64,000 bases of DNA from Mycolicibacter kumamotonensis. Lineage in GTDB: Bacteria > Actinomycetota > Actinomycetes > Mycobacteriales > Mycobacteriaceae. Below the pieces are notes generated by a model. It was not told where the DNA came from. It searched no databases and saw only the letters and a program-made list of their open reading frames with translations. The stretch lies in contig NZ_MVHU01000025.1 in assembly GCF_002086285.1 (NCBI RefSeq), forward strand, positions 1 through 64,000. The letters run 5' to 3'. The first letter of the stretch is position 1. The number at the start of each line of letters is the position of its first letter. Position numbers and translations under genes: made by a program. Positions 1 through 8,691 of the stretch are shown in pieces.

Positions 1-128
<128 letters not shown>

Positions 129-216
129 ACGCATCTGTCGTGCGGGTCGACTCGGCGTTGGTCGCTAACCGCGCGCGGGCCTGCCAAGTAGACTCAGCTG
201 CGACGGAAGGTGCGGA

Positions 217-909
217 ATGAATGAGTTGGTTGATACCACGGAGATGTACCTCAGGACGATCTACGACCTTGAGGAAGAGGGTGTCACCCCCCTGCGTGCG
301 CGGATTGCCGAGCGGCTCGAACAAAGCGGGCCGACCGTCAGCCAGACTGTGTCCCGGATGGAGCGCGACGGCCTGCTGAGGGTGGCCGGAGACCGTCACC
401 TCGAACTCACCGAGAAGGGCCGCGCCCTGGCCGTCTCGGTGATGCGCAAACACCGGCTGGCCGAGCGGTTGCTCGTCGACATCATCGGACTGCCGCTCGA
501 AGAGGTGCACGCCGAGGCCTGCCGTTGGGAGCACGTGATGAGCGAGGATGTCGAGCGACGCCTGGTCCAGGTGCTCGACAACCCCACCACCTCACCGTTC
601 GGCAACCCGATCCCCGGTCTGTTGGATCTCGGTATCGGCGCGGACTCCGGGTCCTGGGACGCCGACCTGGTGCGGCTGACCGAACTGCCGGCCGGCTCAC
701 CGGTGGCGGTGGTGGTGCGTCAGCTCACCGAACATGTGCAAGGCGACATCGACTTGATCACCCGGCTGAAGGAGGCCGGTGTGGTCCCCAACGCGCGGGT
801 GACGGTCGAGGCCGACGCCGACGACGGTGTGACCATCGTGATGCCCGGCCACACCGACGTCAGCCTGCCCTACGAGATGGCGCACGCCGTGAAGGTCCAG
901 AAGGTCTGA
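217..909 (+). CDS. ideR: iron-dependent repressor IdeR (DtxR family)
   Basis: Iron-sensing dimeric repressor that, with Fe(II), shuts down siderophore genes and activates iron storage. The 230 residues show an N-terminal winged helix (about 1-73), a dimerisation/metal domain (74-140) and a C-terminal SH3-like domain. All expected metal ligands are present at family numbering: M10, C102, E105, H106 for one site and H79, E83, H98, E172, Q175 for the other. The ATG follows a GGAAGG-type ribosome site, and a possible -10 element TAGACT lies at 189-194. It converges with the gene ending at 918. Mycobacterial sigB normally precedes it, but the sequence is lost in the C-rich tract. Confidence 0.97.
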   Translation: MNELVDTTEMYLRTIYDLEEEGVTPLRARIAERLEQSGPTVSQTVSRMERDGLLRVAGDRHLELTEKGRALAVSVMRKHRLAERLLVDIIGLPLEEVHAEACRWEHVMSEDVERRLVQVLDNPTTSPFGNPIPGLLDLGIGADSGSWDADLVRLTELPAGSPVAVVVRQLTEHVQGDIDLITRLKEAGVVPNARVTVEADADDGVTIVMPGHTDVSLPYEMAHAVKVQKV

Positions 910-917
910 CCGGCGTT

Positions 918-1976
918 TCAACCGGCCCGCTGACCGAATTCCTGCCGTGGCGGGAGCCGCACCCCCAGCTGTGACGCCAGCCGGAATCCGGTGTCTGCCA
1001 ACCCCCGGATCCGGTCCGGCCGCAAGCCCGACTGCAGCGCAGTGTCGAGCAGGCCCGCCATTCGGTGCCCGGGCACACAGCGCAATGCGGCCTCCAGCGA
1101 CACCCCGGCCAGCGGCCCGTCTCCGCGCGCGTAGGCGCTGAACGCCAGCAAGACCAGCGCCTCAGACCGCCACGGCGCGGGCAAGACACGAGCCAGGACC
1201 GACCACAACATCTCAGCATCATCGGCGAGTTCACCGATTGCCAACGCGCACAGGGTGTCTCGGACCAGCACGTCGGTCAGCGAGCACCCCAGCCGCGCCA
1301 GCTCCGGCTCGGTCGGCTGCCGGCCGGCGCCCAGGGCGGCCACGGCCTGCAGCATCGCTTCGACATCACGGCGGGCCCGGTCGGACCCCTCGGAGGTTAC
1401 GGCGGCCGCGCGGTCAGCCGCATAATCGTCGATCACCGTTGCCACCGCGGCACTGCTCGCCGCGTCGCCGGGGGCGATCACCGCCTGCAGGTCCGCGCGG
1501 CGAGGATAGAGTCGCCGACCCTCGAGCACCGCGGCAGCGGCCAGCGGGGACGCTTCCGGGTCTTCGACCGGGCCGCCCGCACCGCAGCCGTCGACGCAGT
1601 GCCACCGGCCCCCGCGCGCCACCCGGTCTACGACGTGCGCGCTGAGCAGCACGATGTCATTGCGCGACAACTCCGACGACAGGGCGTCGACCAGCCGGCG
1701 ATGCTGGTCGTTGCAGAGCGGGCAGCGCGCCCCACCGGCATCGACGATCACCGCGATCGCCGCCGCCGGGGCGGCCGCCGCGGCGACGTCGGCGAGGTGG
1801 CCGACGCTGTCGGCGAGCTCCTCGGAGAGGTCGACCCGCAGCACCGAGCCCAGGTCGCCGCCGTCTACCGAGACCAGAATCAAAGACTTCTCCGGCACGA
1901 AGCCGAGGATGGCCGGCAGCGCCGCAATCAGCGCTCCGGGACGATTCAGGGTGAATTCCGGTTGCTTGGTCGTCAT
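918..1976 (-). CDS. DUF4192 family protein
   Basis: Hypothetical actinobacterial protein of 352 residues. The start is the ATG giving MTTKQPEFTLNRPGAL; the reading frame stays open far upstream, but those codons are not protein-like. The N-terminal part (LIAALPAILGFVPEKSLILV) is the typical DUF4192 opening. A CPLCNDQH segment and a WHCVDGC segment supply cysteines that could bind a metal, which is inference only. The C-terminal half is alanine-rich and helical and resembles TPR-like helices (LLAFSAYARGDGPLAGVSLE). It corresponds by position to Rv2712c. No enzymatic function is known to me. Confidence 0.85.
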   Translation of the reverse strand: MTTKQPEFTLNRPGALIAALPAILGFVPEKSLILVSVDGGDLGSVLRVDLSEELADSVGHLADVAAAAAPAAAIAVIVDAGGARCPLCNDQHRRLVDALSSELSRNDIVLLSAHVVDRVARGGRWHCVDGCGAGGPVEDPEASPLAAAAVLEGRRLYPRRADLQAVIAPGDAASSAAVATVIDDYAADRAAAVTSEGSDRARRDVEAMLQAVAALGAGRQPTEPELARLGCSLTDVLVRDTLCALAIGELADDAEMLWSVLARVLPAPWRSEALVLLAFSAYARGDGPLAGVSLEAALRCVPGHRMAGLLDTALQSGLRPDRIRGLADTGFRLASQLGVRLPPRQEFGQRAG

Positions 1977-2285
1977 GGCAGCAACGTTGACGACGCCCAC
2001 CGTCATCGGGGCGCGCCCGAGTCGGGTATCCGGCCACTTTGTGGATGAACCGGCAACTGTGAGCCAACGGCCCGGAACGGGCCGAATAAAATGGGAAGCC
2101 GCAACGGTTGCGCAGCTGCGGCACCGACTCGGGGATTTCATCGCTGACCGAACGGGAATCCTATGAGGGAATGCGGTCGTCGCACCCGCGCGTTTTCGAT
2201 CACATACGCGCATCGTTTTTCGGTGCGGCCCGACGTGGGGGAAACTAGGCAGTGCAGTGCGTCTGCACACGGAGGAGGCGAGGCA
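1977..2285. other. intergenic region between divergent genes
   Basis: 309 bases between the DUF4192 start and the PAC2 start. It must carry both divergent promoters, but I recognise no clear operator, RNA or repeat. In M. tuberculosis the soluble transhydrogenase gene sthA lies here; no trace of it is visible. A GGAGGAGG ribosome site ends the region. Confidence 0.6.
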
Positions 2286-3272
2286 ATGGCCGACCACCCG
2301 GACACCGGTCCCGACCGGGGCCGGCACTACCAGGCCGAGCAGGGCGGTATGTACGAGCTGGAGGTTCCGGCTCCGCAGCTGACATCGCCGGACGGCGCGG
2401 GTCCGGTGCTGATCCACGCGCTGGAGGGCTTCTCCGACGCCGGGCATGCGATCCGCCTGGCCGCCAGCCACCTCAAGACCACCCTCGACAGTGAACTGGT
2501 GGCGTCGTTCGCCATCGACGACCTGCTCGACTACCGGTCGCGCCGGCCGGTCATGACGTTCAAGACCGACCATTTCACCCACTACGCCGAGCCCGAGCTC
2601 AGCCTGTATGCGCTGCGCGACACCGCGGGGACGCCGTTCCTTCTGCTGGCGGGCATGGAGCCGGACCTCAAGTGGGAGCGGTTCATCACCGCGGTGCGGC
2701 TGTTGGCCGAGCGGCTCGGGGTCCGGCGGACCATCGGGTTGGGCACCATCCCGATGGCCGTCCCGCACACCCGGCCGGTGACGCTGACCGCGCACTCCAA
2801 CAACCGGGAGCTGATCAGCGATTTCACCCCGTGGATCGCCGAGGTCCAGGTGCCGGGCAGCGCGTCAAATCTGTTGGAGTACCGGATGGCCCAGCACGGC
2901 CACGAAGTGGTCGGGTTCACCGTGCATGTGCCGCACTATGTGTCCCAGACCGATTACCCCGAAGCGGCCGAGGCACTGCTGCGGCAGGCGGCACAGAGCG
3001 GCTCGTTGCAGTTGCCGCTCGCCGAACTCAGCCAGGCCGCGGCCGACATCCGGGCCAAGATCGACGAACAGGTCCAGGCGAGCACCGAGGTGGCTCAGGT
3101 GGTGGCGGCACTGGAACGCCAGTACGACGCGTTCATCGCCGCCCAGGAGAACCGCTCGTTGCTGGCGCGCGACGAGGATCTGCCCAGCGCCGACGAACTC
3201 GGCGCCGAGTTCGAACGGTTCCTGGCCCAGGAGGCCAAGAAGGATCGCCGCGACGACGGCGACACGGTGTGA
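2286..3272 (+). CDS. PAC2 family protein
   Basis: PAC2-family protein of 328 residues, close in length to Rv2714. The family is related to proteasome-assembly chaperone 2 of eukaryotes, but its bacterial role is unsettled; any link to the mycobacterial proteasome is inference. The fold region runs from about 30 to 260 (VLIHALEGFSDAGHAIRLAA, then GLGTIPMAVPHTRP and VGFTVHVPHYVSQTDYP). The C-terminal 60 residues are charged and probably coiled. The ATG at 2286 directly follows GGAGGAGGCGAGGCA; upstream in-frame codons are not protein-like. The next gene converges. Confidence 0.9.
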   Translation: MADHPDTGPDRGRHYQAEQGGMYELEVPAPQLTSPDGAGPVLIHALEGFSDAGHAIRLAASHLKTTLDSELVASFAIDDLLDYRSRRPVMTFKTDHFTHYAEPELSLYALRDTAGTPFLLLAGMEPDLKWERFITAVRLLAERLGVRRTIGLGTIPMAVPHTRPVTLTAHSNNRELISDFTPWIAEVQVPGSASNLLEYRMAQHGHEVVGFTVHVPHYVSQTDYPEAAEALLRQAAQSGSLQLPLAELSQAAADIRAKIDEQVQASTEVAQVVAALERQYDAFIAAQENRSLLARDEDLPSADELGAEFERFLAQEAKKDRRDDGDTV

Positions 3273-3296
3273 CCGGGCCGCGGTGTGGCGGCGGGC

Positions 3297-3782
3297 CTAG
3301 CCTGCTCGCCGCAGCGCGGCGGTGAGATGGTTCTGCGCCGGCTGCCCGACGGCGCCCATGTCCAACGTGTAGGACAACTCGTCGCCGGCGAGGCGGTAGT
3401 GACGGCGCAGTGCCGTCACCTCTTTGGCGGTGGGCGCCAGACCGATCGTCGGGGCGGACATCTCGAGTTCGATGCCGTCGGCGGTCAGCCGGTAGCTGCC
3501 CACCTCGATCTCGGTGATACCGCTCGGGTGGGCCAGCACCCACTCGATCCGGCCCGGTTCCGGCACTCGCAGGTACCCGGCCTCGGCGTGCAGCGGCAGA
3601 CCGTCGGCGGCCGACTTGGTCTTCTGGCCGTAGACCAGAAACGGCTTGCCGACATGGGAGAACACCACCTCTTCGAGGTAGTCGAATGACGTGATCGTGG
3701 GGTAAACCCCGGAGCCCCGGCCGGACCAGGTGCCCAACAGCGGTGCCAGCTCCACAAGATTCGGGTGTAGGTCGGGTGCCAT
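3297..3782 (-). CDS. nitrobindin-family heme protein
   Basis: Small beta-barrel protein of 161 residues related to THAP4/nitrobindin, a ferric-heme protein that binds NO and isomerises peroxynitrite. The diagnostic GTWSGRGSG is at 17-25, and the proximal heme histidine is probably H152 in NHLTAAL near the C-terminus. It corresponds to Rv2717c. The start is the ATG giving MAPDLHPN; a TACGCT -10-like element ends six bases before it and there is no ribosome site, so the mRNA may be leaderless. It lies 35 bases downstream of nrdR on the same strand. Confidence 0.9.
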   Translation of the reverse strand: MAPDLHPNLVELAPLLGTWSGRGSGVYPTITSFDYLEEVVFSHVGKPFLVYGQKTKSAADGLPLHAEAGYLRVPEPGRIEWVLAHPSGITEIEVGSYRLTADGIELEMSAPTIGLAPTAKEVTALRRHYRLAGDELSYTLDMGAVGQPAQNHLTAALRRAG

Positions 3783-3817
3783 GGGGCCAGCGTAGTGCGC
3801 GCCACGGCGCACGAGTC

Positions 3818-4282
3818 TCAACCGGTGCTGGGCATCTCGCGGTGTTCGCGCAACGCCTCTATCTCGCGCTCGAAATCGGCCGCCGACGAGAACGAGCGAT
3901 ACACCGAGGCGAACCGTAGGTAGGCCACTTCGTCGAGTTCGCGCAGCGGACCCAGAATCGCCAAACCCACCTCGTGGCTGGGTATCTCCGGTGAGCCCGC
4001 CGCGCGCACCGCGTCCTCCACTTGTTGGGCCAAGAGGTTCAGGGCATCATCGTCGACATCGCGGCCCTGACAGGCCCGGCGCACCCCGCTGATGACCTTC
4101 TCCCGGCTAAACGGCTCGGTGACACCGCTGCGTTTCACTACGGCCAGCACCGCGGTCTCCACGGTGGAGAAGCGGCGGCCACATTCCGGGCAGGAGCGCC
4201 GGCGGCGAATCGCCTGGCCTTCGTCGGTTTCGCGGGAATCCACCACCCGGGAGTCTGGATGGCGACAAAACGGGCAATGCAT
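3818..4282 (-). CDS. nrdR: transcriptional repressor NrdR
   Basis: Repressor of ribonucleotide reductase genes that senses dATP/ATP. The 154 residues show an N-terminal zinc ribbon (MHCPFC with CPEC about 28 residues later, [17 protein letters not shown]) followed by an ATP-cone domain (about 49-139). The start is the ATG at 4282, preceded by AAGGAG with good spacing, and gives the family N-terminus; codons upstream are not conserved in character. It lies between chiZ and the nitrobindin gene on the same strand, as in M. tuberculosis (Rv2718c). Confidence 0.96.
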   Translation of the reverse strand: MHCPFCRHPDSRVVDSRETDEGQAIRRRRSCPECGRRFSTVETAVLAVVKRSGVTEPFSREKVISGVRRACQGRDVDDDALNLLAQQVEDAVRAAGSPEIPSHEVGLAILGPLRELDEVAYLRFASVYRSFSSAADFEREIEALREHREMPSTG

Positions 4283-4426
4283 GGCCGCTCCTTCGCCGTG
4301 CCGAGAGCCGGACACCTGCACGCGCTGAGGCGACCCGGACCGCTGGGACAAGTGTGAGCGTACCTGCGGGGGTGCCGGGCGGCGCGCCGCAGTCGACGCC
4401 GGCCAGGGCCGACCGGACACCGGCGG

Positions 4427-4933
4427 TCAGCCGATCGGTGTGATCAGCGTCTGGCCGGCGTCCAAGGCCACCGATTCCAGGCTGTTGAGCTCCCGGATGC
4501 GGTCGACGACCTGGGCGGTCGGTGCGTCCGGCGCGACCCGCGCCGCCAGGTGTTGCAGGTTCTCGCCGCTCTGCACCCGCACCACACCCAGTTGTTCCGG
4601 CACGGCGGGTGCGCCGCCGCCGGCCATCACCGCACCGAACTGGGCGATCAGCCCGAGCCACACCGTGATCCCCGCGGCGATCAGCGCCAGCACCACCGTG
4701 GTCGCCGGGGTGATGGGTTTGACGGGCTGCGGGCGGCGATGCGCCGTCCGCGACATCGGCACGGCGCTGCCTCGATGCGCGAGCGGTGCGCCGGCCGGCC
4801 GGGTCCGCACCAGCCGTGCCGGGCGGGTGTGCACCGCGCACGCCCGCCCCGACGTGCCGGGATCCCGACGTGGCCGGCGCTGTCCGGCCCCGGCCTGGTC
4901 GAACGTCGGAGCGATCGTGTCGATGAGCATCAT
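4427..4933 (-). CDS. chiZ: LysM cell-division suppressor ChiZ-like
   Basis: Membrane-anchored LysM protein of 168 residues matching Rv2719c (ChiZ), a damage-induced protein that halts septation and has reported cell-wall hydrolase activity. A basic, proline-rich cytosolic tail (1-77) is followed by one membrane segment (about 78-103, [20 protein letters not shown]) and an extracytoplasmic LysM domain (about 118-166). It starts with two consecutive ATG codons; AGGGAGAA precedes the first at a good distance. It is divergent from lexA across a region with LexA-box candidates. The N-terminal tail is poorly conserved compared with the LysM part. Confidence 0.88.
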   Translation of the reverse strand: MMLIDTIAPTFDQAGAGQRRPRRDPGTSGRACAVHTRPARLVRTRPAGAPLAHRGSAVPMSRTAHRRPQPVKPITPATTVVLALIAAGITVWLGLIAQFGAVMAGGGAPAVPEQLGVVRVQSGENLQHLAARVAPDAPTAQVVDRIRELNSLESVALDAGQTLITPIG

Positions 4934-4968
4934 GTGCGGTTCTCCCTCACTCGGCGTCGGCGAGCTGT

Positions 4969-4984
4969 TCGCTCGGCTGTTCGA
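4969..4984 (-). promoter_or_regulatory. LexA/SOS box candidate for chiZ
   Basis: TCGCTCGGCTGTTCGA matches 10 of 12 specified positions of the mycobacterial SOS box TCGAAC-N4-GTTCGA, with one perfect half-site. It lies 36 bases upstream of the chiZ start, where it could block that promoter. Confidence 0.5.
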
Positions 4985-5010
4985 ATACTAATCGATTGTA
5001 TGTTCGATGT

Positions 5011-5026
5011 CCGAACATGTGATCGA
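5011..5026. promoter_or_regulatory. LexA/SOS box candidate (middle)
   Basis: CCGAACATGTGATCGA matches 10 of 12 specified positions of TCGAAC-N4-GTTCGA. It lies midway between chiZ and lexA and could serve either gene. Confidence 0.45.
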
Positions 5027-5097
5027 TTCGTTGTCGAATACGTTAGCGAACACCACCGACAAGTCCGGGCGCGCTTCGAACGTCCGCGCGACACACC

Positions 5098-5113
5098 TCG
5101 AACACATGTTTGA
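5098..5113 (+). promoter_or_regulatory. LexA/SOS box of lexA
   Basis: TCGAACACATGTTTGA matches 11 of 12 specified positions and is the form I remember for the lexA operator in mycobacteria. It ends 32 bases before the lexA ATG, as expected for autorepression. Confidence 0.85.
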
Positions 5114-5145
5114 TTAATCGCGAGCAGGGGACTACATTCGCCGCT

Positions 5146-5853
5146 ATGAGCGATAGCAGCAAGACGGCGGCCCCCGGACCTGCACCTGTACCTGCACCGG
5201 ATTCACCGCTTACCGCCCGGCAGCGCACCATCCTCAACGTCATCCGGGCCTCGGTGAACGAACGGGGCTATCCGCCGAGCATCCGGGAGATCGGCGATGC
5301 CGTCGGGCTGACCTCGACCTCCTCGGTCGCGCATCAGTTGCGCACGCTGGAGCGCAAGGGCTATCTGCGCCGCGACCCCAATCGGCCCCGCGCCGTCGAC
5401 GTCCGGGGACCAGAGGAATCGGCCCAGGCCGCCGAGGCGGCGCCACGCACCGACTTCGCCGGATCCGATGCGCTGCCCGAACCCACCTTCGTTCCGGTGC
5501 TGGGCCGGATCGCGGCCGGAGGTCCGATTCTGGCCGAGGAGGCGGTCGAGGATGTCTTCCCGCTCCCCCGCGAACTGGTGGGCGAAGGAGAACTGTTCCT
5601 GCTCAAGGTGGTCGGTGAGTCGATGGTGGACGCCGCGATCTGCGATGGCGACTGGGTGGTGGTGCGCCAGCAGAACGTCGCCGACAACGGTGACATCGTG
5701 GCCGCGATGATCGACGGTGAGGCCACCGTCAAGACCTTCAAACGGGCTGGCGGGCAGGTCTGGCTGATGCCGCACAATCCCGTTTTCGACCCCATCCCCG
5801 GCAACGACGCGGTCGTGCTGGGCAAGGTCGTCACCGTCATCCGCAAGGTCTGA
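5146..5853 (+). CDS. lexA: SOS repressor LexA
   Basis: Self-cleaving repressor of the DNA-damage regulon, 235 residues. A winged-helix DNA-binding domain (about 20-85, with [20 protein letters not shown]) is joined by an acidic linker to an S24 peptidase domain (about 110-235). The cleavage site Ala124-Gly125 (RIAAGGP), nucleophile Ser159 (GESMVD) and general base Lys196 (EATVKTF) are all present, so RecA-stimulated autocleavage should work. The start chosen gives MSDSSK, just beyond the operator; a longer frame would read through the operator itself. It converges with folE. Confidence 0.97.
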   Translation: MSDSSKTAAPGPAPVPAPDSPLTARQRTILNVIRASVNERGYPPSIREIGDAVGLTSTSSVAHQLRTLERKGYLRRDPNRPRAVDVRGPEESAQAAEAAPRTDFAGSDALPEPTFVPVLGRIAAGGPILAEEAVEDVFPLPRELVGEGELFLLKVVGESMVDAAICDGDWVVVRQQNVADNGDIVAAMIDGEATVKTFKRAGGQVWLMPHNPVFDPIPGNDAVVLGKVVTVIRKV

Positions 5854-5868
5854 CGGTTTATCCGGCGG

Positions 5869-6477
5869 CTACCCGGTGACGCCGCCGATACCAATCAGGG
5901 AGAAGAACTCCTGACGCGAGCGCGCGTCGGTTCGCAACGTGCCCAGCAGAGTTGAGGTCACCGTGGTCGAACCGGTGGCGTGTACCCCGCGCAAGGTCAT
6001 GCAGGTGTGCTCGGCGCGGATCACGACTCCCACGGCACGCGGCTGCAGGTGGTCGGTGAGCCAGTCGGCCACCTGCTTGGTGAGTCGTTCCTGCACCTGC
6101 GGCCGGCACGCGAAGTAGTCCACGACCCGGGCCAGCTTGGACAGGCCGAGGATGCGATCGCCGGGAAGGTAACCCACACAGGCGGTTCCGGTGAACGGCA
6201 ACAGGTGGTGCTCGCAGACCGACCGGAGCGGGATGTCACGGACCAGGACCAGTTCGTCGTAGCCCTCGTCGTTGGGAAATGTGGTGGCTTCGAACGGCTT
6301 CGGGGTGAACATCTCGGCGTAGGCCCGCGCCATCCGGCGCGGCGTGTCCTGCAGGCTCTCGTCGTCGGTGGAGATGCCCAGCGCCTGCAGGAATGCCGCG
6401 GCGGCCTGCTCGGCGGCGGCCAGGTCCGGGACCGGCCGATCTACCACCCGCAGGTCGGCGTAGGCGGCTACCGACAT
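5869..6477 (-). CDS. folE: GTP cyclohydrolase I (zinc type)
   Basis: Converts GTP to 7,8-dihydroneopterin triphosphate, the entry to folate and other pterins. The 202 residues hold the zinc ligands C88, H91 (SVCEHHLLPF) and C159 (EHTCMTLRG), with the same 71-residue spacing as in E. coli. The ATG at 6477 is preceded by GGGGGAGAG; the frame stays open to a TTG at 6531, but that start lies in the divergent promoter region. In mycobacteria the housekeeping folE normally sits beside ftsH and folP, so this is probably a second copy (inference). Its divergent neighbour is a cysteine-rich regulator, suggesting control by metal or redox state. Confidence 0.93.
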   Translation of the reverse strand: MSVAAYADLRVVDRPVPDLAAAEQAAAAFLQALGISTDDESLQDTPRRMARAYAEMFTPKPFEATTFPNDEGYDELVLVRDIPLRSVCEHHLLPFTGTACVGYLPGDRILGLSKLARVVDYFACRPQVQERLTKQVADWLTDHLQPRAVGVVIRAEHTCMTLRGVHATGSTTVTSTLLGTLRTDARSRQEFFSLIGIGGVTG

Positions 6478-6515
6478 CTCACTCTCCCCCATCGAATTCT
6501 CAAGCGTTGCGTTTA

Positions 6516-6533
6516 GATTGGCGGCATCCAATC
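6516..6533. promoter_or_regulatory. inverted repeat in the folE/regulator promoter region
   Basis: Perfect 6-base arms GATTGG and CCAATC separated by 6 bases. It sits 38 bases upstream of folE and 36 bases upstream of the regulator start, the expected place for an operator of the adjacent ArsR/SufR-like protein. Assignment to that protein is inference. Confidence 0.45.
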
Positions 6534-6569
6534 CTATTTGTCAACATGTTTTGGTGTTACATTGGGGCA

Positions 6570-7247
6570 ATGAGCACCTCTCCCTGTGGCCTGGATCCGT
6601 TAGCCGGGTTGAGCGCTTTAGATGATCCGGTACGGCAACGGCTCTATCAGTACATCGCGTCGTCCGACGAACCGGTGGCCCGCGAGGACGCAGCGGCCGC
6701 CGCGGGTATCAGTCGCACTCTGGCGGCCTACCACCTCGACAAACTGGCCAAGGCAGGGATCTTGTCGGTGAGTTATGCCCGGCCGGCCGGCCGTTCCGGG
6801 CCCGGCGCCGGACGCCCCGCCAAGCGTTACGCGCGCACCCGGGACGAGCTTTCGGTGAGCGTGCCACCGCGGAACTACCGGTTGCTGGCCGATCTGTTGG
6901 TCACCGCCATGGCCGCCGATGACGCCGGTACCGTGCGCTCGGCGATCTCGGCGGCGGCCCGCCGGGCCGGTCGGGACGTCCCGGCTCAGCGGGGCATCGT
7001 GAGCACGCTCGAAGACTTCGGCTACGAGCCGGTGGTGAACGCGGCCGGGGACATCGAGCTGCGCAACTGTCCCTTCGAACAGCTTGCCCGCCAATACACC
7101 GAGGCGGTGTGCGGGCTCAACCTGGACCTGATCCAGGGCATGCTGGAAGGGGCCGGCGAGCCGCCCCAGCGCGCGGCGCTGACGCCGTGCGAGCGGCGCT
7201 GCTGCGTCACGGTCCGGGCCCGTCGATACCGAGGTCGGCAACGATGA
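6570..7247 (+). CDS. ArsR/SufR-like regulator with cysteine cluster
   Basis: Winged-helix regulator of 225 residues. The DNA-binding part spans about 12-95 (SRTLAAYHLDKLAKAGILSV). The C-terminal domain has NCPFEQ (C167) and VCGLNLDL (C181), then PCERRCC (C207, C211, C212). The C-x13-C pair and later cysteines resemble SufR-type Fe-S cluster regulators, so a cluster or metal ligand is likely; the spacing is not identical. It is divergent from folE, and its stop overlaps the start of the flavoprotein gene by four bases (ATGA), so those two genes are co-translated. Identity of the sensed signal is unknown. Confidence 0.8.
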   Translation: MSTSPCGLDPLAGLSALDDPVRQRLYQYIASSDEPVAREDAAAAAGISRTLAAYHLDKLAKAGILSVSYARPAGRSGPGAGRPAKRYARTRDELSVSVPPRNYRLLADLLVTAMAADDAGTVRSAISAAARRAGRDVPAQRGIVSTLEDFGYEPVVNAAGDIELRNCPFEQLARQYTEAVCGLNLDLIQGMLEGAGEPPQRAALTPCERRCCVTVRARRYRGRQR

Positions 7248-8227
7248 GCCTGATGGAGTCGCTGGGACTGAGCGTCCCGGTCATGCAGGCCGGCATGGGC
7301 GGCGGCGTGGCCGGGGCGGAGTTGGCCGGTGCGGTTTCAGCGGCCGGCGGGCTGGGCACCGTCGGGCTGAGCGATCCGCGCAGCTTCGGCGAGGAGCTGC
7401 GCCGTGCCGTGGCACTCGCCGGTGGCCGGCCGGTGGCAGCCAATCTGCTGGTGCCGCTCACCCGCCGCGCCCACATCGACGCGTGCATCGCGGCCGGTGC
7501 CGCCCTGGTGGTGTTGCACGACGGCGCTCCGGCGCGGTGGATCGCGGCGCTGCGCAACGCGCGAATCCCGGTGCTGTGCACCGCCGGTGATACCGCCCAG
7601 GCTCGCCAGGCGCTGTCCGCCGGCGCCGACGGACTGGTGGCGCAGGGCGTCGAAGCGGGCGGCCACCTGGTGGCGGAGCGGCCGCTGGAGGTGACGCTGC
7701 CCGAGGTGCTCGAGGCGGCGGGAGCTGCACCGGTGCTGGCAGCCGGCGGAGTCGCCAGCGCCGACGATGTCCGGGCACTGCTGGCCGCCGGGGCCCAAGG
7801 GGCGATCGCCGGTACCCGCTTTCTGCTCACCGAGGAGTCCGGTGCCCACCCCGCCTACAAGCGCAAGGTGCTGGGCGCCCAGCGGACCATCCGCACCATG
7901 TTGTTCGGGATGGGCTGGCCGCTGGCACACCGGGTGGTTCCGAACGCACTCACCGAACGATGGTGCGCCCGAAACGAACTCGGGCCGCGGCCGGTGCGCG
8001 CACTGAATCGGATCACCGCGCCGCTGGGTCGGCTGCTGCCGGTGGGCGCCCAGGACACGCTGCTGGCCCTGCAGCGGCCGGCGCTACCGTTCTACACCCC
8101 GGCGCTGCCGCTGGCCGGAATGGATGCGGCCATGGTGGAACGGTCGGCGCTCTACGCCGGCGAGACCATCCACCGCATCCATGACATCGTTTCCGCGGCC
8201 GAAGCCCTGGCCCGGTTGACCCCGTAG
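7244..8227 (+). CDS. nitronate monooxygenase-like flavoprotein
   Basis: FMN-dependent TIM-barrel protein of 327 residues in the 2-nitropropane dioxygenase/nitronate monooxygenase family. Visible family signatures are VMQAGMGGG (14-22), GLGTVGL, the AQGVEAGGH segment where the flavin phosphate and catalytic histidine usually lie, and LAAGGVASADDV. Members oxidise nitronates, but several act on unrelated substrates, so the substrate is not predictable. The start overlaps the regulator stop (ATGA). Its place in one transcript with a cysteine-rich sensor and opposite folE suggests redox or nitrosative stress as a theme, which is inference. Confidence 0.85.
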   Translation: MSLMESLGLSVPVMQAGMGGGVAGAELAGAVSAAGGLGTVGLSDPRSFGEELRRAVALAGGRPVAANLLVPLTRRAHIDACIAAGAALVVLHDGAPARWIAALRNARIPVLCTAGDTAQARQALSAGADGLVAQGVEAGGHLVAERPLEVTLPEVLEAAGAAPVLAAGGVASADDVRALLAAGAQGAIAGTRFLLTEESGAHPAYKRKVLGAQRTIRTMLFGMGWPLAHRVVPNALTERWCARNELGPRPVRALNRITAPLGRLLPVGAQDTLLALQRPALPFYTPALPLAGMDAAMVERSALYAGETIHRIHDIVSAAEALARLTP

Positions 8228-8241
8228 CGAGGTAGGTCAGC

Positions 8242-8691
8242 ATGTTTCCTCCGTGCCCGCCGTTCGACGAAGACTCTGCGCTACGCAAAGTTCAAGCCGC
8301 CGAGGACGCCTGGAACACAAGGGATCCCGACCAGGTGGCTCAGGCCTACACCGAGGACTCGGTATGGCGGAACCGCGATGAGCACATCACCGGTCGCGCC
8401 CAGATCGCGGCGTTCTTGCGACGCAAGTGGGCACGTGAGCGCGACTACGCACTGCGCAAGGAGCTGTGGTGCTACCACGGCAATCGGATCGCGGTGCGCT
8501 ACCAGTACGAAAGCCGCGACGCCGACGGCCAGTGGTGGCGCAGCTACGGCAACGAACTGTGGGAGTTCGCCGACGACGGTTTGATGAGGCGCCGCGAGTC
8601 CAGCATCGACGACGTCGCGATCACCGAAGATCAGCGGCGGATCTTCGGGCCGCGCCCGGACGGCGAGCGAAATACCCTGCCGCTGTGGTGA
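8242..8691 (+). CDS. NTF2-fold protein, DUF1348
   Basis: Compact protein of 149 residues with the DUF1348 pattern ([20 protein letters not shown], then [17 protein letters not shown] and [12 protein letters not shown]). The fold is an SnoaL/NTF2-like cone that can act as an enzyme or just bind a ligand; no catalytic set is evident. GAGG lies ahead of the ATG. It starts 14 bases after the flavoprotein stop and is probably the last gene of that operon; it converges with the LGFP gene, whose stop is adjacent. Confidence 0.85.
   Translation: MFPPCPPFDEDSALRKVQAAEDAWNTRDPDQVAQAYTEDSVWRNRDEHITGRAQIAAFLRRKWARERDYALRKELWCYHGNRIAVRYQYESRDADGQWWRSYGNELWEFADDGLMRRRESSIDDVAITEDQRRIFGPRPDGERNTLPLW

Noticed and set aside
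5034..5049. Further SOS-like sequence TCGAATACGTTAGCGA
   Set aside because: The right half matches only three of six positions; not better than chance in this region.
5863..5887. CGGCGGC/GCCGCCG arms between lexA and folE as a terminator
   Set aside because: The arms lie in the last codons of folE, the loop is 11 bases and there is no U-tract; GC-rich coding sequence gives such arms by chance.
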